From a candidate division Zixibacteria bacterium DG_27 (GTDB lineage Bacteria; Zixibacteria; MSB-5A5; DG-27): a stretch of DNA of 6,636 nucleotides. Both the position numbers and the translations under genes were made by a program. Below, piece by piece: positions 1-4,490 of the stretch; position 1 is the first letter of the stretch; each line of letters begins with the position of its first letter. Where the stretch lies: the NCBI GenBank assembly GCA_001302725.1, contig LIZU01000068.1:1-6636 (forward strand), read 5' to 3'. A model generated the notes under the pieces. It saw nothing but the letters and a program-made list of their open reading frames with translations, did no database searches and was not told the DNA's origin.

Positions 1-401
1 ACGGTTACCACTATTGGCACAACATCGACCGCAGTAGCATTCGGTATTACACTGAAATCAAAGGGGAATATGGATACTAATGATACAACCACAGCGATAC
101 CAGTGATTAAGACTATTATCTGAGCGGTCATACGAAACCAGTATCTATCGTAAATAATCATTAGAGTATAGGCTACTATGGCTACAATTGATGCTGTAAT
201 CGGAATAGGAAGCCAAATGAAATAGCCATCAGTTAGCATCGATAGTCGGGTAACACTTCCATCTGGTTGGACTGTGTACCACGCAATATACTCATGGAAG
301 AAGGTAATAAAGATGAGATTAGCTACAGTCACGACGATGATAGCAATGTGACTGCCAATTTCACCGCACCCCTGGGGTGCGGTGCTCTTGTTTGAATTCA
401 T
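1..401 (-). CDS. Partial multi-pass membrane protein of unknown function
   Basis: The reading frame starts at an ATG at 401 and stays open to the window edge (133 codons seen, C-terminus missing). The start is supported by a strong ribosome site, AAGGAG on the minus strand at 414-409, seven bases before the ATG. A nearby ATG at 408 is out of frame and stops after 15 codons. The visible protein has three hydrophobic helices at about residues 17-36, 62-84 and 92-113, with a possible fourth beginning near 126. A polar loop at about 44-58 follows the first helix. I do not recognise the family and see no catalytic motif. The gene lies 22 bases after the dehydrogenase stop on the same strand, so the two are probably cotranscribed. 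Composition is AT-rich like the dehydrogenase and unlike the hydrolase further upstream. Codons 6-13 contain a perfect 23-base palindrome, listed separately. Confidence 0.75.
   Translation of the reverse strand, partial: MNSNKSTAPQGCGEIGSHIAIIVVTVANLIFITFFHEYIAWYTVQPDGSVTRLSMLTDGYFIWLPIPITASIVAIVAYTLMIIYDRYWFRMTAQIIVLITGIAVVVSLVSIFPFDFSVIPNATAVDVVPIVVT
362..384. repeat. Perfect 23-base palindrome inside the start of the membrane-protein gene
   Basis: CACCGCACCCC at 362-372 and GGGGTGCGGTG at 374-384 are exact reverse complements around a single central T. On the minus strand it covers about codons 6-13 of the membrane protein, so its mRNA could form a very stable GC hairpin beginning about 17 bases after the start codon. 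There is no U-run after it on the minus strand and only a weak T-rich stretch on the plus strand. A working intrinsic terminator is therefore not well supported. Confidence 0.6.
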
Positions 402-423
402 TTTTCATCTCCTTTTCTTTCTA

Positions 424-1437
424 TTAATTGAATTGCCCTGTACAGTTACCTTGTTGGGTTTCGCTATTATGTGCCACAGTGATGACTAGATTCCCCTTTT
501 TGTGCCCTGTTTCGACATACTTGTGGGCTTCGGCAATTTGCTCCAAGGGATACCGTCTATCTATGACCGATTTTATCTTTCCCGCCTCAATAAGCTCTTT
601 GAGGAAAGTCAAATCTTCAGTTCTATTGGCTGCTATCCCAAATTTCACTTTCTTGCTACCTATCATTGAAGTCCATAGTGCTTGAAGAAGAGGCCAATCA
701 ACTGTAAGATAGACCCCTCTCTGCTCTAGCGAGCTTTTACAGCGTGAAAACGAGGTCTTGATTACCGTGTCGAAAATGATATCGTAGGTCTGGCCGCTCT
801 TGGTAAAATCCTCTTTGGTGTAATCAATTACCTTATCGGCTCCCAGAGATTTCACCATTTCTAGATTCGTGGTACTGCATAGCCCGGTAACTTCTGCCCC
901 AAAGTACTTGGCAAGCTGTACCGCAAAAGTACCTACACTTCCAGAAGCTCCAAAGATAAGAACCTTCTGTCCGCTCTGGATATCTCCTTTTCTAAGAAAA
1001 TGCAATGCTGTCAGTCCCCCAAAAGGAACGGCGGCGGCTTCCTCATAAGTCATATTGGCCGGTTTTATTGCCACCATCCCGTCTTCAGGCAGACATTTGT
1101 ACTCGGCATTAGCACCACCAAAGCCAAACTCCCAGGTAATTCCAAAAACTTGGTCACCTCTGCTAAATAGTGTTACGTCTTTGCCTACTGATTCAATTTC
1201 CCCGGCTAGCTCATCCCCTGGTATAGTCTTTCTTGGTCTTATGAGACCAAACATTATTCGCCCGGGGACCCAGAACCAGGGAGCGTATGTGAAACTTCGA
1301 ATTCTCACGTCGCCTGCTGATACCGTTGTCGCATATATCTTGATGAGTACTTCATTGTCCTTAGGGATAGGTTTTTCTACCTCTTTGAGTTGAAGAACAT
1401 CCGGAGGCCCGTATTCTGTGCATACAATCGCTTTCAT
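424..1437 (-). CDS. NAD(P)-dependent medium-chain alcohol dehydrogenase / quinone oxidoreductase family protein
   Basis: A 337-residue medium-chain dehydrogenase/reductase, the usual length for the family. The N-terminal GroES-like catalytic domain spans about residues 1-125, with the family signature around 73-88 (PGDELAG...VG) and the GDxVFG turn at 94-99. The Rossmann domain follows, with the nucleotide-binding motif GASGSVG at 163-169 and the LGADKVIDY segment near 198-206. The cysteine cluster of the structural zinc site is absent, so it belongs to the zinc-independent quinone-oxidoreductase-like branch. Members reduce quinones, enones or aldehydes with NAD(P)H in the cytoplasm; the substrate here cannot be told. 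The start at 1437 is preceded by GGAGGAAA about six bases upstream. The 18-residue tail after LVITVA is polar and unusual. It lies 22 bases upstream of the membrane-protein gene and 75 bases downstream of an attC site, so it may itself be cassette-borne. Confidence 0.88.
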   Translation of the reverse strand: MKAIVCTEYGPPDVLQLKEVEKPIPKDNEVLIKIYATTVSAGDVRIRSFTYAPWFWVPGRIMFGLIRPRKTIPGDELAGEIESVGKDVTLFSRGDQVFGITWEFGFGGANAEYKCLPEDGMVAIKPANMTYEEAAAVPFGGLTALHFLRKGDIQSGQKVLIFGASGSVGTFAVQLAKYFGAEVTGLCSTTNLEMVKSLGADKVIDYTKEDFTKSGQTYDIIFDTVIKTSFSRCKSSLEQRGVYLTVDWPLLQALWTSMIGSKKVKFGIAANRTEDLTFLKELIEAGKIKSVIDRRYPLEQIAEAHKYVETGHKKGNLVITVAHNSETQQGNCTGQFN

Positions 1438-1498
1438 GAGTTTCCTCCAAATTTACTTTGATCCGGCCATATTCTGAATAGTATACGACAATACATCC

Positions 1499-1510
1499 TG
1501 CAAGCTTGCA
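1499..1510. repeat. 12-base perfect palindrome upstream of the dehydrogenase
   Basis: TGCAAGCTTGCA is a perfect palindrome lying between the attC crossover end and the dehydrogenase start. On the minus strand a TATACT hexamer at 1485-1480, which could be a -10 element, follows it. No -35 hexamer of good quality sits at 16-18 bases, so a promoter is only tentative. The palindrome could be a repressor operator; this is inference from position and symmetry. Confidence 0.35.
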
Positions 1511-1512
1511 AG

Positions 1513-1584
1513 ACCTAACGACCAAGCTCACCGGCGGCAACTTCGCTGCGCTACGTTGCCGTCCGGTGCAGCGCATTGTTGGGC
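1513..1584 (-). other. attC: Integron attC recombination site (59-base-element type)
   Basis: Read on the minus strand, the element opens with GCCCAAC (RYYYAAC, R'') and closes with GTTAGGT (GTTRRRY, R'), 72 bases in all. Between them the arms pair imperfectly. GCTGCACCGG in the left arm matches GCTCACCGG in the complement of the right arm, except for one extra G, the extrahelical base typical of the L'' box. Inside is a second stem, CGGCAAC with GTTGCCG, closing a 13-base terminal loop. These are the structural marks recognised by IntI on folded single-stranded attC. The extra base lies in the left arm of the minus strand, which orients the site as the tail of a cassette whose gene reads leftward. 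The hydrolase does exactly that, ending 54 bases before it. The crossover would fall at the G of GTTAGGT, at 1519. A minus-strand ORF of about 71 codons starting inside it is a shadow. Confidence 0.88.
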
Positions 1585-1638
1585 GGCTTCATCAACGTCA
1601 CCAACTGTAGTCGCAGGCTACGGACCGTTCACTGGAAG

Positions 1639-2496
1639 TTAGTCGAGAGACTGGATCACCTCCGCACAAAGACCGGGAAGCTCCGAGGAAATGGTTATGT
1701 GTCCGTGCCCGGGCAGCATTCGGAGCGCTGATCCGGGGATCAGCTCGGCCGTATGGCGGCTGTGAGCTACAGGAATGATCGTGTCAAGCTCTCCGTGCGC
1801 GAGCAGGGCGGGCGTGGTTATCGCGCCGGGAGCGAAGGGCCAGGCCCTTCCTTGCACGAAGATATCCTGGGCGTAACCGCCGACCCCTTGACGAAAGGCT
1901 TCGGTGATGCTCGCCAGCATCGCGTTTGCCATCTTCTCGTCGGAGAAGAGCGCCGCGTCGGGCTCGGGGAGCTCGACCCCAGAAGACGCAAGTAAACCGC
2001 TGCCGTCCGCACCGAATAGCTCCTCACACCACGCCGCGACAGATTGCTCATCTGGCATGCGCATCATGGCGATCTCTGCCTCGGAGTGGCCGTACCAGGC
2101 TTCGGGCCATGCCATATCGGTGACGCCGGCAAGGACGACGGCGCCCGACACGCGGTCGGGGAGTAGGGCAGCGCATGCAACGGCGTACGGGCCTCCAGAT
2201 GAATGGCCTGCGACGACAAATCGATCGATGCCGAGGGTGTCGGCGAGTCTTGCCACGTCTGTGGGCCAATCGGACATCGTTCGGCCCGGTTGCGGAGACG
2301 ATGCGCCGTAACCAGGTCGATCCGGAGAAACCACTCTAAGTCCGCGACTTGCGAACTCCATCTCCCAAGGGACGAGACTCAGCCGGGAGTTCGGCGCGCC
2401 GTGGAAGTAGAACACTGTCGATCCACTGGCATCGCCGATCTCGGAAAAGGCGAGGCCGCGCCCATCGGACAGTGTGATGCGTGAATCGTTCATCAT
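1639..2496 (-). CDS. Alpha/beta hydrolase, probable integron cassette gene
   Basis: A 285-residue alpha/beta-hydrolase-fold protein of normal length. The oxyanion-hole HGxP segment is at 32-35 (HGAPNSR). DRPGYG follows at 59-64, the nucleophile elbow GHSSGG at 97-102 (Ser99), the acid near Asp238 (HGELDTIIP), and the catalytic His in PGHGHIT, probably His266. A cap region of about residues 125-215 precedes the last core strands. The triad is complete, so it should be an active cytoplasmic hydrolase of esterase, lactonase or dehalogenase type; the substrate is unknown. No signal peptide is seen. The gene starts ATGATG: GAGG lies 3 bases before the first ATG and 6 before the second, so the true start may be 2493. 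GC content is far higher than in the flanking dehydrogenase, and an attC follows the stop by 54 bases. It is therefore read as a horizontally acquired cassette gene. Confidence 0.88.
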   Translation of the reverse strand: MMNDSRITLSDGRGLAFSEIGDASGSTVFYFHGAPNSRLSLVPWEMEFASRGLRVVSPDRPGYGASSPQPGRTMSDWPTDVARLADTLGIDRFVVAGHSSGGPYAVACAALLPDRVSGAVVLAGVTDMAWPEAWYGHSEAEIAMMRMPDEQSVAAWCEELFGADGSGLLASSGVELPEPDAALFSDEKMANAMLASITEAFRQGVGGYAQDIFVQGRAWPFAPGAITTPALLAHGELDTIIPVAHSRHTAELIPGSALRMLPGHGHITISSELPGLCAEVIQSLD

Positions 2497-2936
2497 TTAC
2501 CTCTTCGATTTGATATTCCCACCTCGCACTGCTGTGACCCCTGAGAACGCTGAGAAATCCACGAGACCTCAGCCCGCTCTGTGTTCTCGACGGTGAAAGA
2601 GTGGGTATGTTCTTGGGCTGATAGACCAACTTGTTGTCTGTTCAGATAACCTCCTTTCTCCGGGCGTAGGCAACGAAAATCGGCATCAGCGGACGGATTT
2701 CGACAGGCTTGTTCGGTGCCGACTCGGATGTTCATTGTTCACAAGCCAGCTAACTATGGAGTATACGGATTCCACCTATACCTCTCGCTTCAGCATCATA
2801 GACAGAATCCGCCTATCCCACCCCACTAGTTGCCATTGCGGGGTTTTTCCGAACAACAACCCTAATTACATCTCTTCTGCGGAATTTTTGTGTGATTGCC
2901 AAGTAGGCTCATCATAATGCAAGAATCGAGATATTG
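2497..2936. other. 440-base gap without a recognisable gene
   Basis: I see no supportable gene here. On the minus strand a perfect AAAGGAGGT at 2657-2649 has no ATG or GTG at ribosome spacing. A frame running through it (2735-2493) ends in a TGA overlapping the hydrolase start as ATGA, but its translation resembles nothing I know. On the plus strand a short CCCC...GGGG hairpin followed by TTTTT (about 2820-2847) is a weak terminator candidate. No RYYYAAC core that could mark a second attC or attI beside the hydrolase is visible. The segment probably mixes the cassette leader with the flank of the adjacent insertion-sequence remnant. Confidence 0.5.
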
Positions 2937-3212
2937 TCAGATGTTGTGGATCGGCACGCCATCAGCGGCAAGTATCCAAGGAACGGGCATGAACAACTCC
3001 TCAGGTTCGGGCTCGGCGTGGAACACCTCGGCCTCGCCATCAGGGAACTCGACACCCGCTTTGACCAGGGCTACGAGATGACGCGCGTTGACTTTTCGCC
3101 AGCGCTGCTCGGCAACCAGGAGCAGCTTGAAAGCCATGGCCAGGCCCGCTTGGTTGCGACAGACGACCTCCTGTGCTATCCTGGCGGACTGCCGAGGTGC
3201 CCGTTCCGCACC
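2937..3212 (-). pseudogene. C-terminal remnant of an IS256/Mutator-family transposase
   Basis: The minus-strand frame is open from 3212 to a TGA at 2939-2937 (91 codons plus stop), with an in-frame TGA directly upstream at 3215-3213. The stretch from the Met at 3137, with FKLLLVAEQRWRKVNA and then LVALVKAGVEFPDG, has the composition and order of the C-terminal tail of IS256-type transposases, where a helical AMAFKLL...RWR..N segment is followed by L..LVRAGV.F.DG. The tail after it is acidic and proline-rich. The DDE catalytic core, normally about 300 residues further upstream, is absent, so this is a dead fragment. It lies between the hydrolase and the integrase remnant, which may explain how the region was disrupted. 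The family call is from memory of the motif, not a search. Confidence 0.6.
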
Positions 3213-3214
3213 TC
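3194..3214. repeat. Hairpin: 7-base perfect stem with 7-base loop
   Basis: GAGGTGC at 3194-3200 and GCACCTC at 3208-3214 are exact complements around a 7-base loop. It coincides with the upstream limit of the transposase-like frame and may mark where the insertion-sequence remnant joins other DNA. No T-run follows on either strand, so it is not an intrinsic terminator. Confidence 0.4.
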
Positions 3215-3322
3215 ACCCATGCCTCCGGTCGGTTTCACTATTGGCTCACTGGGGGCCAAGTGACCACCATACAGCCCCCAAATCATCGCCTCCGGGATCA
3301 CACTCGTCTCTGCAAAGCAAAT

Positions 3323-3361
3323 GCGCCGATCACTTTCGCGCTAGCGGTAGATGATCGGCGC
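3323..3361. repeat. Large inverted repeat with 10-base perfect stem
   Basis: GCGCCGATCA at 3323-3332 pairs exactly with TGATCGGCGC at 3352-3361 across 19 bases, and the loop itself contains the palindrome CGCTAGCG. AAA precedes the left arm nearby and TTT follows the right arm. It could be a weak terminator, a palindromic mobile repeat or an insertion-sequence end. No open frame of known type reads into it. Confidence 0.45.
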
Positions 3362-3434
3362 TTTCCTTACCCTAGCCTCCTCCTTTGGTCTAGGCCGCTT
3401 GATACGATACGCAACCAATAAATTAATGAGTTAT

Positions 3435-3450
3435 GTATATAACTATATAC
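3435..3450. repeat. AT-rich 16-base palindrome upstream of the integrase remnant
   Basis: GTATATA at 3435-3441 and TATATAC at 3444-3450 are exact complements around AC. It sits about 70 bases before the ATG of the frame that carries the integrase remnant. It could be an operator for a dimeric regulator or simply AT-rich filler. Confidence 0.35.
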
Positions 3451-3468
3451 AGCCCTTTTTTCACAGAT

Positions 3469-3504
3469 AGTTGCCTTGTAATAGTTGCCTTATACAGTTG
3501 CCTT
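3469..3504 (+). repeat. Three direct copies of AGTTGCCTT at 13-14 base spacing
   Basis: AGTTGCCTT occurs at 3469-3477, 3483-3491 and 3496-3504, giving start-to-start distances of 14 and 13. The copies lead directly into an AT-rich stretch. TTGCCT at 3485-3490 with TATATA at 3509-3514 (18 bases apart) gives a possible but unremarkable promoter for the frame beginning at 3519. The repeats do not fit the GTTRRRY integrase core, so they are not attI boxes by that test. Confidence 0.5.
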
Positions 3505-3518
3505 ATATTATATACTAA

Positions 3519-3785
3519 ATGAGTGGACTTGTCAAGTGCCCGGCGACGAATTTAAGGTTCATCTTCGGCTCTTTGCCTCGGCAATCATTGATGGCCTTTG
3601 CTGCCAACTTCCGCCACTCCTTTGCCACCCACCTCCCGGAAGCCCATTACGACATCCGCACCGTCCAGGAACTCCTCGGCCACAAGGCCTGTCCTGAGCG
3701 AAGCCGAAGGAACGTCAAAACGACCATGATCTATACTCACGTCCTTAGCAAAGGCCCTCTCGCCGTACGTAGCCCCCTGGACTAG
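3519..3785 (+). pseudogene. C-terminal remnant of an integron-type tyrosine recombinase
   Basis: The 88-codon frame carries recombinase homology only from residue 31 (base 3609). It has FRHSFATHL with the box II arginine, then DIRTVQELLGHK with the LGH histidine, then VKTTMIYTHVL with the tyrosine nucleophile, and ends VRSPLD. That C-terminal sequence, with YTHVL followed by a glycine/proline turn and VRSPLD, is characteristic of IntI-type integrases. The first 30 residues are not recombinase-like, and the His usually found three residues before the box II Arg is replaced by Ala. The roughly 250 N-terminal residues with the core-binding domain and first catalytic Arg are missing, so the protein cannot recombine DNA. 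Eight extra codons at 3687-3710 split LGHK from NVKTT. The + orientation, pointing away from the minus-strand hydrolase cassette, matches integron layout. Confidence 0.72.
3687..3710 (+). repeat. 24-base in-frame repeat insertion in the integrase remnant
   Basis: The family sequence LGHK[N/D]VKTTMIY is interrupted by eight codons reading ACPERSRR. The DNA contains CCTGTCCTGAGCGAAG followed by CCGAAGG, which matches a short palindromic repeat of the CCTGAGCGAAG-type that I associate with Chloroflexota and environmental genomes. The insertion is an exact multiple of three and keeps the frame to the stop. The identity of the repeat family is from memory; the interruption of a conserved motif is read directly. 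Confidence 0.65.
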
Positions 3786-3919
3786 CCATTAACTGGGGTT
3801 GACTCGGCCACTCACGGCTCTCGCCACTGGTGTCACGAACTGAGCAGCAGGAGAACACCCGCAGGGGATGCTGTGACTTCCCAACAGCACTGTTTCAGGC
3901 AAAGCCTATTCAATGTAGG

Positions 3920-3951
3920 TAACTGGACGGAGGTATTGTTATGTCCAGTTA
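3920..3951 (+). promoter_or_regulatory. Hairpin exposing or hiding a ribosome site and ATG
   Basis: TAACTGGAC at 3920-3928 pairs perfectly with GTCCAGTTA at 3943-3951. The 14-base loop contains GGAGG (3929-3933), and the ATG at 3941-3943 straddles the loop and the 3' stem. Such a structure in mRNA could modulate translation of the mini-ORF that begins there. Regulation is inference; the complementarity is direct. Confidence 0.4.
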
Positions 3952-3997
3952 TTTGTGGGTTCTGCTGGACGAAGTCTACTTGTTCTGGGGGGATTGA
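3941..3997 (+). CDS. Possible 18-residue small protein or leader peptide
   Basis: ATG at 3941 is preceded by GGAGG at an ideal 7-base spacing and opens an 18-codon frame ending in TGA at 3995-3997. The peptide reads MSSYLWVLLDEVYLFWGD: hydrophobic and aromatic with scattered acids, and no basic residue. I recognise no family. It might be a true small protein, a leader peptide, or the broken start of a lost gene. The ribosome site is its only positive support. Confidence 0.3.
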   Translation: MSSYLWVLLDEVYLFWGD

Positions 3998-4067
3998 TCA
4001 ACACGCGCTTGCACGCACGGCGGACGATAGCAGTACTGCAAACCGAAAGAGGCCCAACGTAGAAAAA

Positions 4068-4093
4068 CCCCCACCTCCAAGAACAGGTGGGGG
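4068..4093 (-). terminator. Rho-independent terminator of the coiled-coil gene
   Basis: CCCCCACCT at 4068-4076 and AGGTGGGGG at 4085-4093 form a perfect 9-base stem with an 8-base loop. On the minus strand the stem is followed immediately by TTTTT (4067-4063). It sits 26 bases after the stop of the coiled-coil gene, which supports that gene as real and monocistronic. On the plus strand a looser CTTTT follows a few bases later, so weak activity in both directions is possible. Confidence 0.85.
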
Positions 4094-4119
4094 CCTATCT
4101 TTTCTCCCGTCGGCAGGCA

Positions 4120-4344
4120 TCAGTCACCACTCATCTCGGCCTTATCGTCAGAATCCCCCTGCTGGGAGGTCAAGTCCCACAGCTTTTCTCTGACGGACAT
4201 GAGCTCCTCGAGCAACCTCGATCTCTCTCGGCGGTAATCCTCGATCATCACCTCAAGGTTCGCCAGCATGAGGGATTTGTCCTGCAGATCCCGCTTCAGT
4301 TCCTTTATTAGCTCCTCTGAGTCCCGCTCGCCGCTTCCAGCCAT
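4120..4344 (-). CDS. Small coiled-coil protein of unknown function
   Basis: From the ATG at 4344 the product is 74 residues, highly charged. A continuous helix runs from about residue 9 to 60 (EELIKELKRDLQDK, then EDYRRERSRLLEELMSV), with leucine, isoleucine and methionine at heptad-like intervals, then an acidic, flexible tail (GDSDDKAEMSGD). This predicts a cytoplasmic dimerising coiled coil with no signal peptide or enzymatic motif. I chose 4344 because GGAGAGAGG lies about 8 bases upstream. The earlier in-frame ATG at 4383 (87 residues) has no ribosome site and abuts the direct repeats. A strong terminator follows the stop. The gene diverges from the kinase operon and shares its control region, so a role as a regulatory target or accessory partner of that system is plausible but unproven. 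It could also be the truncated coil of a larger DNA-associated protein. Confidence 0.65.
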   Translation of the reverse strand: MAGSGERDSEELIKELKRDLQDKSLMLANLEVMIEDYRRERSRLLEELMSVREKLWDLTSQQGDSDDKAEMSGD

Positions 4345-4388
4345 GAGGCCTGCCTCTCTCCATCCTTTACCTAATTTAATCATGGCAA

Positions 4389-4428
4389 GGTCAAAAGCGG
4401 GTCAAAGCATGGTCAAAGTTTGGTCATA
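4389..4428 (+). promoter_or_regulatory. Four 11-base-spaced direct repeats, probable response-regulator binding site
   Basis: GGTCAAA begins at 4389, 4400 and 4411, and the variant GGTCATA at 4422: four copies with an exact 11-base period, about one helical turn, in the same direction. OmpR/PhoB-class regulators typically bind such tandem repeats head to tail on one DNA face. The array lies between the divergent coiled-coil gene and the kinase-regulator operon, just upstream of the operon promoter. It is therefore the best candidate site for the regulator encoded at 5940-6626. The pairing with that regulator is inference. Confidence 0.7.
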
Positions 4429-4434
4429 ATTGCC

Positions 4435-4463
4435 TTGTTGTTTGCCCCGTTGACAGTTATAAT
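4435..4463 (+). promoter_or_regulatory. Promoter of the histidine kinase operon
   Basis: A perfect -10 TATAAT at 4458-4463 has TTGTTG at 4435-4440 as a poor -35 match, 17 bases apart. A strong -10 with a weak -35 preceded by direct repeats is what an activator-dependent promoter looks like. A TTGACA at 4450-4455 is too close to the -10 to serve as -35. Transcription would start near 4470, leaving a short leader before the ATG at 4491. Confidence 0.55.
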
Positions 4464-4490
4464 TGTCTCAGTTAAGGTTTGTTTATCTCC

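Larger units (their letters stand above)
3786..4062. other. Intergenic stretch with one possible mini-ORF
   Basis: About 280 bases follow the integrase remnant. A plus-strand frame covers much of it, but its product is low-complexity and unlike any protein I know, so I do not call it. Only the hairpin and 18-codon ORF at 3920-3997 stand out. Confidence 0.5.

Noticed and set aside
1361..1576. A 71-codon minus-strand frame starting inside the attC
   Set aside because: Its ATG lies in the attC arm and the frame overlaps the start of the dehydrogenase; the sequence is low-quality and has no ribosome site, so it is a shadow of the palindromic element.
1753..2484. Several open frames on both strands across the hydrolase
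   Set aside because: They are out-of-frame shadows caused by high GC content; the minus-strand hydrolase has all catalytic motifs and explains the region.
2697..2708. TTCGACAGGCTT resembling the interspersed repeat seen in the integrase remnant
   Set aside because: Only about a dozen bases agree and the palindromic half is missing, so chance similarity is likelier.
2336..2735. Minus-strand frames of 80 and 97 codons upstream of the hydrolase
   Set aside because: Neither translation has recognisable domains and one runs into the hydrolase in a different frame; the stop/start overlap alone is not enough.
2934..3421. Plus-strand frames of 61 to 109 codons opposite and beyond the transposase remnant
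   Set aside because: They are antisense to the transposase-like tail or rich in Pro, Ser and Arg, with no family resemblance.
3515..3605. Minus-strand reading frame ending in a peptide with KMNLKFVAGHLTSPLI
   Set aside because: It looks protein-like and might be the tail of a lost gene, but it continues antisense through the integrase remnant and I cannot link it to any family.
3873..4193. 106-codon plus-strand frame spanning the terminator
   Set aside because: It reads through a strong terminator and antisense to the coiled-coil gene, with a repetitive Pro/Ser/Arg product.
4450..4463. TTGACA directly before TATAAT as a classical promoter
   Set aside because: Only two bases separate the hexamers, so they cannot act together as -35 and -10; the -35 must lie further upstream.
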